The position numbers and the translations under genes were made by a program. Positions 10,151-18,498 of a DNA stretch of 64,000 bases are shown here, in pieces (within the stretch, counting starts at the first letter, position 1; each line of letters begins with the position of its first letter). The stretch is from contig NZ_FMZZ01000010.1 in assembly GCF_900101685.1 (NCBI RefSeq), forward strand, positions 62,001-126,000, written 5' to 3'. This DNA is from Actinokineospora iranica (GTDB lineage Bacteria > Actinomycetota > Actinomycetes > Mycobacteriales > Pseudonocardiaceae). The notes below the pieces were generated by a model. The model was not told the DNA's origin. It saw only the letters and a program-made list of their open reading frames with translations, and did not search any database.

Positions 10151-10166
10151 GTGTGCGCGCGCACAC
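10151..10166. promoter_or_regulatory. Perfect 16-bp palindrome in divergent promoter region
   Basis: GTGTGCGCGCGCACAC is a perfect palindrome lying between the divergent PEP-synthase-like gene (start 9979) and the alpha/beta hydrolase gene (start 10239), about 70 bases before the latter. A dimeric repressor site is a reasonable reading; no regulator gene is adjacent. GC-alternating sequence can also arise by chance in this genome. Confidence 0.35.
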
Positions 10167-10238
10167 GAGCCGTGACACGGCCCGCGCGGGGTTTCGCTCG
10201 CGCGCTTTCTGATCCTGACGACGAGAGACAGGACACTC

Positions 10239-11126
10239 ATGCCCGAAGAACCTGGCGCCTACGCCACCGCCAACGGCATTCGCCTGTGGTATCGCGACGA
10301 GGGCGACCCGGACGGCGAGCCGCTGCTGCTGATCATGGGCCTGAACTCCCAGCTGATCGCCTGGCCGGACGACTTCGTCGCCGCCCTCGGCGACCGCGGC
10401 TACCGGGTGATCCGCTTCGACAACCGCGACAGCGGCCTGTCGGACAAGATCGAGTCGACCGCGGCGGACGCCGAGCCGCTCGCCCCCGCCTACTACCTCA
10501 GGGACATGGCCGACGACGCCGTCGGCCTGCTCGACTACCTCGACATCGACCAGGCGCACGTGGTCGGCGCGTCGATGGGCGGGATGATCGCCCAGCTGGT
10601 CGCCGTCAACCACGCCGACCGGGTGCGCAGCCTCTGCTCGATCATGAGCACCACCGGCGCGCCGCTGGTCGGCCTGCCGACCTTCGCGGCCGCCCTGGCG
10701 CTGCTCGCGCCCGTTCCGACCGAGCCCGAGGCGGCCATCGAGCACATCGCCAAGGTGTACGACGTCATCGGCTCGCGCACCCACCGGGAAACCGAGTCGG
10801 AACGCCGCCGTCAGCTGGCGCGGGCTTCCTACGAGCGGATGAACTATCCCGCGGGTGCCCGGCGGCAGGTCGCCGCGATCGCCCACGCGGGCAACCGCAC
10901 CGCCGACCTGGAGAAGCTGACCATGCCCGTCCTCGTCGTCCACGGCGGCGAGGACGCCCTGATCACCGTCAGCGGCGGCCGGGCCACGCACAAGGCCATC
11001 CAGCACTCCACCTACCTCGAACTCGACACCATGGGCCATGACATGCCCAGCCCGCTGCGCGCGGAGATCGTCACCGCGATCGACGCCAACGCCAAGAAGG
11101 CCGCGGCCGCGCAGGCCGCCGTCTGA
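10239..11126 (+). CDS. Alpha/beta-fold hydrolase
   Basis: A 295-residue single-domain hydrolase. The nucleophile elbow is 'VVGASMGGMIAQ' (Ser near residue 111), the oxyanion strand 'LLLIMGLNSQLIAW' lies near residue 29, the acid is in 'VHGGEDALI' and the catalytic His in 'TMGHDMP'. The family includes esterases, epoxide hydrolases and aclacinomycin methylesterase-like enzymes; no substrate is indicated. ATG 10239 follows a GAGAGACAGGA-type purine-rich stretch. It seems to be a single-gene unit. Confidence 0.88.
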   Translation: MPEEPGAYATANGIRLWYRDEGDPDGEPLLLIMGLNSQLIAWPDDFVAALGDRGYRVIRFDNRDSGLSDKIESTAADAEPLAPAYYLRDMADDAVGLLDYLDIDQAHVVGASMGGMIAQLVAVNHADRVRSLCSIMSTTGAPLVGLPTFAAALALLAPVPTEPEAAIEHIAKVYDVIGSRTHRETESERRRQLARASYERMNYPAGARRQVAAIAHAGNRTADLEKLTMPVLVVHGGEDALITVSGGRATHKAIQHSTYLELDTMGHDMPSPLRAEIVTAIDANAKKAAAAQAAV

Positions 11127-11172
11127 CCACAGTGGACCGGCGCGGTCTTCTCCGGAAGGCCGCGTCGGTCCT

Positions 11173-11519
11173 TCATGCGGCCGCGAAGTCGGCGCGGTTG
11201 GCCGCGACCCAGTCCCGGAACGCGCGGGGCGGGCGGCCGGTGGCGCGTTCGACGGTGTTGTTGACCGGCGCGGGCACCCCGACGGCGGCGGCCTCGGCGG
11301 CCAGCAGCGTGCGCAGGACCGGCTCGGGCAGCCACGCCGGACGCCGCAGCACGGCCTGTTCCGGGGTCAGCGGGTCGATCGCGATGGGCCTGCCGAGCAC
11401 ATCGGCGACGACGGCGACGAGATCGCGCAGCCGCAGCGACGCCGGGCCGGTCAGCACCTGGATTCGGGCGCGGTGCGGGTCCCGGGTGAGCAGGTCGGCG
11501 GCCACCTCGGCGATGTCCG
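11173..11519 (-). pseudogene. 3' remnant of an NmrA-type NAD(P)-binding protein gene
   Basis: Read on the minus strand from about 11519, the frame gives 'DIAEVAADLLT' then 'VLTGPASLRLRDLVAVVADVLG' and ends 'AFRDWVAANRADFAAA'. This is the C-terminal third of an NmrA/SDR-type oxidoreductase, where 'DIAEVA' follows the substrate domain and the last motif closes the protein. The whole Rossmann N-terminus is missing. The frame runs directly into the 3' end of the upstream GNAT gene in another frame, so a deletion has joined the two. An ATG at 11505 exists, but a functional product is unlikely. Confidence 0.75.
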
Positions 11520-12035
11520 CAAGGCGTCTCGATAGCGGCCGTCGGTGAAGAACTCCTCCCGCAGCGTCCCCTCGACGGTGAATCCGGCCTTCCGGTAGAT
11601 GTGGATCGCGCCGTGGTTCTCAGTGCTCACGATCAGGTAGACCTTGTGCAGGTTGAGCACCGCGAACGCGTAGTCGAGGGCCAGGCGGGTGGCGGTGGTG
11701 GCGTGTCCCTCCCCCTGCCTGCTGGGAGCGATCATGATCTGGAACTCGGCGCAGCGGTGGATGTAGTCGATCTCCACGAGTTCGACCACGCCGACCCGCT
11801 CCGGTCTGGGCCCGGACTCCGCGATCCCGTCGCCGCCGGTCGCCTCAGGCTCGCGGGCCTCGATGACGAACCGCCGTTCCCGCAGGTCGTGAATGTGGCG
11901 GTCGTAGATCTCGTGCAACTCCGCGAGCGAATCGAACGGCTCGTTGAACCAGTAGGACATGACCCGCGAGTCGTTGGACAGGCTGTGCGCAAACCGCAGG
12001 TCGTCGCGTTCCAATGCCCGCAGGCGGACACTCAT
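11451..12035 (-). CDS. GNAT acetyltransferase (SpeG-like) with abnormal C-terminus
   Basis: A 194-residue GNAT protein of the RimJ/SpeG type starting at ATG 12035 (MSVRLRALERDDL). It carries the acetyl-CoA loop 'PSRQGEGHATTATRLALDYA' and the late strand 'NHGAIHIYRKAGFTVEGTLRE'. Homologues end shortly after 'DGRYRDAxxM'. Here that motif is followed by about 20 arginine- and proline-rich residues read out of frame from the NmrA-type remnant. The native C-terminal strand is therefore lost and the protein is a deletion fusion. Activity is uncertain because the last strand packs against the fold core in this family. Confidence 0.75.
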   Translation of the reverse strand: MSVRLRALERDDLRFAHSLSNDSRVMSYWFNEPFDSLAELHEIYDRHIHDLRERRFVIEAREPEATGGDGIAESGPRPERVGVVELVEIDYIHRCAEFQIMIAPSRQGEGHATTATRLALDYAFAVLNLHKVYLIVSTENHGAIHIYRKAGFTVEGTLREEFFTDGRYRDALRTSPRWPPTCSPGTRTAPESRC

Positions 12036-12276
12036 CAGGGCACCTTCGCTGTTCCAGGTCGAGGCCAGGCAGGCTGCCCAATCTTCCACCGACAGGCCGA
12101 ATCCGGCACCACACTCGCCCTGATCGAGCGACGGGCAGGCGTGCCGATAGACCCGGCATGGCTCGCTACGTTTACCGGATCGCGGCAGGTCTTAACGCAG
12201 CTGAAATCAGATTCACACTTTTCGTTATCGCGGCTTATCAGTCGCGATAACGCCCGGATATGTTGCGGATTTCGCA

Positions 12277-12313
12277 CGCGCGGGGCCCGCTCGTGGTGAG
12301 CGGGCCCCGCGCG
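12277..12313. terminator. Strong 16-bp stem hairpin
   Basis: CGCGCGGGGCCCGCTC (12277-12292) pairs perfectly with GAGCGGGCCCCGCGCG (12298-12313) around a 5-base GTGGT loop. It lies just after the stop of the minus-strand small gene (12329), as expected for its terminator. The stretch from 12036 to 12276 upstream of the GNAT gene contains no recognisable gene. Confidence 0.8.
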
Positions 12314-12328
12314 TGGGGCCTGCGGCGG

Positions 12329-12601
12329 TCAGTCGCGTTTGGTGGCGAGGCCGGGGCCCAGGATCTTGCGGGCGATGCGGCGCGGCAGCGACTTGCGCGG
12401 GCGCGGGCGGGCCGCGGCGGCCTGCGGCGCGGGGGTCTGCGGCGTGGGGGTCCGGACGGCGGGCTGGGCCGCCTGCTGGGCAGGGGGGCCGGGCGGCGGG
12501 GAGTCCTGGATGGCGGGGAATTGGACCGTGGGGCGGTCCGCGGTGGCGAAGGCATCGGTGGCGAGGGCATCGGGCGCGGTGGCGGGGGAGCTGGTCGTCA
12601 C
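12329..12601 (-). CDS. Small Pro/Ala-rich protein with conserved basic C-terminus
   Basis: A 90-residue protein from GTG 12601. The first 65 residues are low-complexity Ala/Pro/Thr sequence. The C-terminus 'RKSLPRRIARKILGPGLATK' is a basic amphipathic segment of a type often seen at the end of small actinobacterial proteins of unknown function. The start is tentative since the ribosome site is poor. It is followed immediately by the strong hairpin at 12277-12313, which supports it being a transcribed gene. No function is recognised. Confidence 0.55.
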   Translation of the reverse strand: MTTSSPATAPDALATDAFATADRPTVQFPAIQDSPPPGPPAQQAAQPAVRTPTPQTPAPQAAAARPRPRKSLPRRIARKILGPGLATKRD

Positions 12602-12657
12602 GGGCCCGATCTTGCCATCCGTCCCGGGGCGATCGCGCACCCACCGTGTGTGAGCCG

Positions 12658-13689
12658 TCACCCAGAAGGGGTGATGATGGTGACGCCTGAACCGGGTGCG
12701 GCTCCCATCGCGGTGAGCGCGGCGGGGACCGCGTCCAGGCCGATCGTCGCGGTGATCGCCAGCTCCGGCCGCAGCACCCCGGCGGCCACCAGGGCGATCA
12801 GCTCCGGGTAGGCGTGCGCGGGCATCCCATGGCTGCCGAGCAGGGCGAGCTCGTAGGCGACGACCCGGCCCATCGGCACCGGCGGGTCGCTCGGCAGCAG
12901 GCCGACCTGGACGTGCCTGCCGCGTCTGCGCAGGCAGCGGACCGAAGCGGCGCAGGTCGCCGGGCTGCCCAGCGTGTCGAGGGACACGTGCGCCCCGCCG
13001 CCGGTCGCCTCGACGACGGCCGTGACCGGGTCGACGGCCGAGGCGTCCACACACACCGCCGCGCCCAGTTCCGCGGCCAGATCGAGGGCGGTGGGGGAGA
13101 CGTCCACCGCGACGACCCGCGCCCCCGCCACGGCTGCGACGGCGACCGCGGCGAGCCCGACCCCGCCGCACCCGTGCACCGCGACCCACTCGCCTGGCGC
13201 GACCCGGCCCTGCGCGGTCACCGCCCGAAACGCCGTCGCGACCCGGCACCCCAGCCCGGCCCCGGCGGCGAACGTGGTCTCCTCGGGCAGCCTGACCAGG
13301 TTGACCTCGGCGTGCTCGACGGTCACGTATTCGGCGAACGAGCCCCAATGGGTGAACCCCGGCTGGGTCTGCCGCTCGCACACCTGCTGGTCCCCGGCCG
13401 CGCACGCCGCGCACCGCCCGCAGGCGCAGACGAACGGCGCCGTCACCCGGTCGCCCACTCACCGGCCGCGCACGCGTGATCCGACCGCGGCCACCGTGCC
13501 CGCGAACTCGTGCCCCGGCACGTGCGGCAGCCGGATGTCCGGCTCGTGCCCGGCCCAGCCGTGCCAGTCGCTGCGGCACAGCCCGGTCGCCTCGACCCGG
13601 ATCACCGCGCCGTGCTCGGTCGGCGCCGGGTCGGCCACCGTCATGACCCGCGGCTCACCGCCGAACTCGGCGTACACCACCGCCCGCAC
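12658..13689 (-). pseudogene. Zinc-type alcohol dehydrogenase interrupted by one in-frame TGA
   Basis: The 5' part (13689-13459) encodes the start of a medium-chain dehydrogenase: '[15 protein letters not shown]', the catalytic zinc Cys in '[10 protein letters not shown]', and '[16 protein letters not shown]'. After 'RVRGR' comes TGA, and the same frame continues without a shift as 'VGDRVTAPFVCACGRCAACA' (structural zinc cysteines), 'VHGCGGVGLAAVAVA' (NAD loop) and the normal C-terminus. Homologues read straight through here, so a TGG-to-TGA type mutation is the simple explanation. The GTG right after the stop (13458) could restart translation but would give a protein without the catalytic zinc ligand. 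Intact length would be 343 codons. Confidence 0.8.
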
Positions 13690-13701
13690 CGGCCACCCCC
13701 C

Positions 13702-14168
13702 TCAGCAGGCCCGCTTCGCCACCGGAGCCCGCGCGACCAGGACCCCGCCGCGCCGAATCCGTAGTAGGCCCCCAGCGCGATGGTGCGGTCGCGAAACGGC
13801 CCCGGGTCGGTGCGGGCCACCAAGTCCAGCATCTCCGGCACGTCCTCGGGCCCAAGCCGCACGCACTCGGGATCGACCGCGCCCCGCGCCTCCGTGCCGA
13901 CCAGTTGCACCCCCGGCAGCCGCAGTTCGACCCCCCACCCCCGCGGCGGCGCGAAGTCGGGCCCGCCTATCTGCGCCACTTCCCCATGCCCGGCGAACTC
14001 CGCCACCACCTGCCACCCCGCCCCCACGGGCGCGGCGGCCAACCCGAAGAACGGCGCGACATCCCCCGGATACCGCACCACCTGCCCCTGCCACTCGGCG
14101 AGATGCGAGTGCGGCCCGGTCAACGCGGCCCAGACCGGATTGTCCAGCACGGAAACGGAAGCGGTCAC
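13702..14168 (-). pseudogene. Frameshifted, 3'-truncated GNAT acetyltransferase
   Basis: From ATG 14168 the frame gives a typical N-terminal half of an FR47-like GNAT protein: 'VLDNPVWAALTGPHSHLAEW', then 'GPEDVPEMLDLVARTDPGPF' and 'IALGAYYG'. At about 13760 the expected continuation 'RRGGVLVA' is found only in another frame, which stops at 13702 some 20 residues later. The acetyl-CoA binding half is absent. The dehydrogenase pseudogene begins 12 bases further on, so both a frameshift and a deletion have hit this gene. Confidence 0.7.
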
Positions 14169-14280
14169 CGCACGAAATCTACTGCCCCGCCATCCCGCGC
14201 CGAGGCGGTCGCGGGATGTGGGACCACCGGCGCCCGCGCGTCGACAGCGGGCGGCGGGTTGGCGGGAGGATCATCGGGGC

Positions 14281-15213
14281 ATGAGCACACGAACGCTGCC
14301 GCCCCCGGAGATGGTCGAGGTCGCCTCGGGGGTGTTCGCCTACGTCCAGCCCGACGGGAGTTGGATGGTGAACAACACCGGGGTCGTCACCGGCCGCGGC
14401 GGTGAGCACGTGATGGTCGACACCACCTCCACCGAGGCGCGCAACCGGGCGCTGCTGAGCGCGGTGGCGAAGATCAGCCCGGACGCGCCGCGGGCGCTGG
14501 TGAACACCCACCACCACGGCGACCACACCTTCGGCAACTGGCTGCTGCCCGCCGGGACGCCCGTCATCGGGCACGTGGCCTGCCGCGAGGACGTCCTGGC
14601 CGCCGGGTTGATCGCCGCCGAGGTGCTGCCCGGACCCGACTACGGCCACCAAGAAGTCCGCGCGCCCGACCTGACCTTCACCGACCGGATGACCCTGCAC
14701 CTGGGCGAGCGCCGGGTGGAGCTGATCCACGTCGGCCCCGCCCACACCCGCGGCGACGTCCTGGCCTGGCTGCCCGACGAGGGCGTGCTGTTCGCGGGCG
14801 ACCTCGCGTTCACCGGCGGCCAGCCCTTCCTGGCCGAGGGCAGCGTCGCCGGGTACCTCAAGGCCCTGGCCCGCATCCGCGACCTCGCCCCGGACGTCCT
14901 GGTCCCCGGCCACGGCCCCGTCCGCCGCGGCGCCGAGGTGGCCCGCCTGCTCGACGACCTCGGCGCCTACGCCGACTTCGTGGCCGAGACCGCCCGCGCG
15001 GGCCACGAAGCGGGCCGGACCCCGCTGGCGGCGGCGTTCGCGGCCCGGGACAACCCCTTCGCGTCCTGGCAGGAAAACGAGCGCCTGGTCGGCAACCTGC
15101 ACCGCGCCTACTCCGAACTGAACGGCGACCCGCTGGGGGCAAAGCTCCCGCTGACGGTCATCTGGCCGGACATGGTCGCCTTCAACGGCGGCCCGATCGG
15201 CTGCTACGCCTGA
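14281..15213 (+). CDS. Metallo-beta-lactamase-fold hydrolase
   Basis: A 310-residue MBL-fold enzyme starting at ATG 14281. It has the metal motif 'NTHHHGDHTFGNW' (HxHxDH, about residue 79), further ligands in 'HVGPAHTRGD', 'FAGDLAFTGGQPF' and 'VPGHGPV', so the dinuclear zinc site looks complete. The C-terminal helical domain (about 235-310) is common in the cyclase-like or quinohaemoprotein-associated branch of the fold. The substrate is unknown. It is intact although it lies between two decayed genes. Confidence 0.87.
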   Translation: MSTRTLPPPEMVEVASGVFAYVQPDGSWMVNNTGVVTGRGGEHVMVDTTSTEARNRALLSAVAKISPDAPRALVNTHHHGDHTFGNWLLPAGTPVIGHVACREDVLAAGLIAAEVLPGPDYGHQEVRAPDLTFTDRMTLHLGERRVELIHVGPAHTRGDVLAWLPDEGVLFAGDLAFTGGQPFLAEGSVAGYLKALARIRDLAPDVLVPGHGPVRRGAEVARLLDDLGAYADFVAETARAGHEAGRTPLAAAFAARDNPFASWQENERLVGNLHRAYSELNGDPLGAKLPLTVIWPDMVAFNGGPIGCYA

Positions 15214-15379
15214 CTTTCCCACTGACCGTTCCGAGCGCCCCGGGCCGGCCGTGTGGTTACCGGGTGCTCTGGCCGTGATCGGCAAGCGGCCCGGTTCCCG
15301 CAGCCGAATCCGGATGGCGCTCAACGGCCCCGGCTGCCCGGTCAGGTGCGATAGCCCGATGCCTTGGTGAGCCTTGCCG

Positions 15380-15627
15380 TCACCGGGCCAAGGGGCGCAG
15401 GACGGCGGACACACGGCCCATGCCCAGCAGCGTCACCACCACGCCGAGGACGTAGATCGCGAACGCGACGGTCAGCATCCCGGTGCCGAAGCCCTCGCGC
15501 CGCTGGTAGAGCACGTAGAGCGGGGTGGGCAGCGCGCCTGCCGCGCCATCGGCGCGCCGTAGGTCGCGACCGGTCGCCACCAGACCGTCGTGCGGAGCGG
15601 GTTCTCGACATCGAGAATCGCCTGCAT
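15380..15627 (-). pseudogene. N-terminal stub of an MFS transporter gene
   Basis: On the minus strand 'GALPTPLYVLYQRREGFGTG' followed by 'VAFAIYVLGVVVTLLGMGRV' is the start of a drug-type MFS permease (first two membrane helices), but the frame ends after 'SAVLRPLAR' at 15380. The preceding 25 codons, from ATG 15627, are in a different frame, so there is a frameshift as well as loss of the other ten helices. It is divergent from the LysR gene, the standard arrangement for a regulator and its permease target. Confidence 0.6.
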
Positions 15628-15703
15628 GTCGAAACGGTGCTGCGGGGGTTAGCATTGTCCAACATGAATCTTGGCTAGGTCTAGCATGACTGGAGATAAG
15701 CGC

Positions 15704-16585
15704 ATGGAGACCCGCAGGCTGCGGCACTTCCTCGCCGTCGCGGAGGAGCGCAGCTTCACCCGCGCCGCGGCGCGCCTGCACATCGTGCAGTCCGGGATCT
15801 CCGCGTCAGTCCGCGTGCTGGAAAAGGAACTCGGCGCCCCGCTGTTCGAGCGGACCACACAGCATGTCGACCTCACCCCCGCGGGCGCGGCCTTCCTGCC
15901 GGAGGCCCGCCGAATCCTGCACGCCCTGCGCGCGGCCCAGCAGGTCGTGGACGAGGTTCGCACCGGTCTGCGCGGCACGCTGGAGTTGGGCATCCTGTTC
16001 GGCCTCACGCCGACCCGGGTGCTCACCGCGCTCGCCGAGTTCCGCGCCCGCCATCCCGAGGTCGAACTCCGCCTCATCAACCCGGGGGCGCGCGGCTCCA
16101 CCTCGCACGCCGAGGCCCTGCGCGACGGCGACCTCGACCTGGCGGTGCTGACGAGCACCGGCGCCGTCCCCGGCCTGCGGCTGGACCCGCTGACCACCGA
16201 GACCGTGGTCCTCGCCTGCGCCCCGGACCACCCCCTCGCCGCCCACGACACGCTCGCCCTGACTGACCTGCCGGGTCACGACCTCATCGATTTCCCCCGC
16301 GGCTGGGGAGTCCGCAACGCCGTCGACCGCGCCTTCACCGCCGCGGGCTTCCCCGACCGCGCCACCTCGTTCGAGATGAACGACATCGCCACCATCCTCG
16401 AACTCGTCCGCCACGGCCTCGGCGTCGCCTGCGTCCCCGAATCCCTGTCCCGGCAGGCGCCGGAACTGCGCTACATCCCGTTCCGCCGCCACATCCCGCG
16501 CTACGACATCGCCATCGGCTCCCCGCTCGACCGCCCGCTCAACCCGACCGCCCGCGCCTTCCACACCACCCTTCTCGGGAGTTGA
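15704..16585 (+). CDS. LysR-family transcriptional regulator
   Basis: A 293-residue LysR protein. The winged helix-turn-helix is 'LRHFLAVAEERSFTRAAARL' onward with 'GISASVRVLEKELGAPLFER', and the effector-binding domain starts at about residue 90. ATG 15704 has GGAG eight bases upstream; a TTG at 15671 and ATG at 15686 are less likely. It is divergent from the broken MFS stub at 15380, which was probably its regulated partner. The effector is unknown. Confidence 0.9.
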   Translation: METRRLRHFLAVAEERSFTRAAARLHIVQSGISASVRVLEKELGAPLFERTTQHVDLTPAGAAFLPEARRILHALRAAQQVVDEVRTGLRGTLELGILFGLTPTRVLTALAEFRARHPEVELRLINPGARGSTSHAEALRDGDLDLAVLTSTGAVPGLRLDPLTTETVVLACAPDHPLAAHDTLALTDLPGHDLIDFPRGWGVRNAVDRAFTAAGFPDRATSFEMNDIATILELVRHGLGVACVPESLSRQAPELRYIPFRRHIPRYDIAIGSPLDRPLNPTARAFHTTLLGS

Positions 16586-16608
16586 CGCCCTCGGGAGTCG
16601 ACGCCGTG

Positions 16609-17346
16609 CTAGGCGGGCTTGCGGTAGACCGACACGTGCAGGGCGGACTGGGCGGTGAACGGGCCGCGTTCCCAGTCGCCCCAGCGGTGTTCCAGTTCCA
16701 GGCCCGCGATGGTGGCCATCAGGTCCATCTCGTGGTGGGTGCAGTTGCGGCCGTGCAGCGGGTAGAACGACGCCCCGTCCGGCTCGATGATCACCCAGGC
16801 GCCCCGGGAGAGACCGGTGACCGGGTCGACGAAGCCTGCGCCCAGCACCAGTTGGTCGGTTTCCACCCGGACGACGCCCAGCCGGGAATTGCCGCTGTCG
16901 CGGCTTTTGAGCAGCGCCCCGGTCTCCAGCACGAACCGGCCGCCGGGCCGCAGATGCGCGGCGGCGTTGCGGAAAAGCTGAACCTGATCCGCCTGGGTGG
17001 GCAGGACGAAAATCGAACTGGAGCCGACGTAGACCACGCTGAACACCCGGTCCAACTCGACCGTGGCCATGTCGCCGACCACCGTGGTGACCTTCGCGGA
17101 ATCGGGCTTGGCGTGTAGCCGCGCGAGCATGTCCTCACTGACGTCCACCCCGACCACGTCATGCCCGCGCGCGGCCAACGGCAGCGCCAACCGCCCGGTG
17201 CCGACCCCGAACTCCAGCAGCGAGCCATCCCCGGCGAACTCGCTCAGCCTGGCGACGGCGCCATCGTCGTCCAGCATTCCCGCGTGCCACTCGTCGTAAT
17301 TGGCGGCCCACCGGGTGCCATAGAGCTTCGGATCGAAGTTTTCCAT
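16609..17346 (-). CDS. Class I SAM-dependent methyltransferase
   Basis: A 245-residue methyltransferase starting at ATG 17346. Motif I is 'LLEFGVGTGRLALPLAARGH', motif II 'VVGVDVSEDML', and motif III follows 'HLRPGGRFVLETG'. The first 35 residues ('YDEWHAG') are typical of the small-molecule Methyltransf_25 group. The acceptor is not evident. It ends 24 bases from the stop of the convergent LysR gene. Confidence 0.88.
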   Translation of the reverse strand: MENFDPKLYGTRWAANYDEWHAGMLDDDGAVARLSEFAGDGSLLEFGVGTGRLALPLAARGHDVVGVDVSEDMLARLHAKPDSAKVTTVVGDMATVELDRVFSVVYVGSSSIFVLPTQADQVQLFRNAAAHLRPGGRFVLETGALLKSRDSGNSRLGVVRVETDQLVLGAGFVDPVTGLSRGAWVIIEPDGASFYPLHGRNCTHHEMDLMATIAGLELEHRWGDWERGPFTAQSALHVSVYRKPA

Positions 17347-17516
17347 GATGGCTTTCCTTGTCGCTGGAGGCGATTCACCCGCGTCGGCGCTTTTCCCGGA
17401 ACGCTCGGTGAAATGTCGCGGCGCTCGCGTTCTGGCCTGCCATCAGGTTTCCGGTAGCCGCTGGACCTGTCCAGGGCGCCGGTTGTTTTCCAGTGTTTTT
17501 CGTAGTGACCGCGCGG

Positions 17517-18446
17517 TCAGGCAGGCTGGGCCGCGGTGACACCGCCGGGGCAGGCCAAGTGGTCCACGTCCCAGCCCGCCCGGCGCGCGCCCGCATGGTA
17601 AGCGCTGTCGAGGAACGCGAGCACGGCGGCTTTCGGGTCGGATTCGGCGCGCGCGTCGTCGTAGCGCAGCAGGGCCAGGTGGCCGTCGCCGTTGGCCACC
17701 CATTCGGCCGCCTTGAGGGGCAGCGGTTCGTCGGCGAGGCCGGTGGGCTCCGGGGCGGTGTAGGAATAGAACGCGGGCTCGCCGGTGGCCGGGTCGCCGA
17801 ACCAGAAGCCGAAGCTGATCACTTCCCGAGAGTAGGCCTCGCGGGTGACCGGGTCCGCGGCGGACTGGTCCACGCGGCGGTCGGAAAAGCGGGTGTAGGC
17901 CAGGTCGAAGCTGTGCCAGAACAGGTGCACCGGGCTGGCCTTGCCGGAGAAGCCCGATGCGAATTCCTCCAGCACCAGGTTGACCTGCGACAGCACTTGC
18001 CAGGCGCGGGTCATCCAGACCGGGTCGTAGGCGCCGTGCTCGGTGTCCTCGGCGAACGGGGGGTACTCCTCCGGCAGCCCGAACGGCGACGGGTCGGCGA
18101 TCTCCACCGTGACGCCGAGTGCCGCCAAAGCGTCGAGAACGCCGCGGTAGAACGAGGCCACCGACTGGCCTGCCAACGGGAACGACACCGACCGCCCGTC
18201 CACAGTGGACACCACTAGCCGGTGGCCGACGAAGTCGAAGTCGATGGTGAAGATCGGGTTGCCGTCGACCTGCCCCATGGGGCGGGTGGTGACACCGCGC
18301 CCGGTGGCGTGGAAGGGAACGTTCCACCAGTGGTTGCGGCGCGGGCTCGCGGCCAGCCGGATCTTGCCCACCACTTGGCAGAACAGGTGCACCGTCGTCT
18401 TGGTGTCCTGCCACTCGGTCAGTGGCAGCGCCGGAAACAGTTCCAT
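17517..18446 (-). CDS. DUF5996 family protein
   Basis: A 309-residue cytosolic protein of unknown function matching the DUF5996 pattern as remembered. It opens 'LPLTEWQDTKTTVHLFCQVV' with 'NHWWNVPFHATGRGVTTRP', has the middle motif 'PVHLFWHSFDLAYTRFS', and ends in a 'ISFGFWFGDPATGEPAFYSY' block. Several conserved Trp and His residues suggest a ligand-binding or enzymatic pocket, but nothing is established. ATG 18446 follows a purine-rich AGGGAGAA. It lies 52 bases after the stop of the oxidoreductase gene on the same strand, so the two are likely co-transcribed. Confidence 0.8.
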   Translation of the reverse strand: MELFPALPLTEWQDTKTTVHLFCQVVGKIRLAASPRRNHWWNVPFHATGRGVTTRPMGQVDGNPIFTIDFDFVGHRLVVSTVDGRSVSFPLAGQSVASFYRGVLDALAALGVTVEIADPSPFGLPEEYPPFAEDTEHGAYDPVWMTRAWQVLSQVNLVLEEFASGFSGKASPVHLFWHSFDLAYTRFSDRRVDQSAADPVTREAYSREVISFGFWFGDPATGEPAFYSYTAPEPTGLADEPLPLKAAEWVANGDGHLALLRYDDARAESDPKAAVLAFLDSAYHAGARRAGWDVDHLACPGGVTAAQPA

Positions 18447-18498
18447 GGAAACGGTTCTCCCTTCGTGCTCGCCCGCACGCCCGACAGCGCCCGCGCGG

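Noticed and set aside
9980-10238. Rifamycin-associated element upstream of the PEP-synthase/Rph-like gene
   Set aside because: No GGGGCTTGC-type inverted repeat was found, so rifamycin induction is not claimed.
7304-11041. 1,245-residue plus-strand open frame
   Set aside because: It runs antisense through the PEP-synthase-like gene and overlaps the true hydrolase gene in another frame; low-complexity Arg/Gly sequence.
13459-13461. Selenocysteine codon in the alcohol dehydrogenase
   Set aside because: The TGA is at a loop position where homologues do not have Cys, and no SECIS-like hairpin or selenoprotein machinery is evident.
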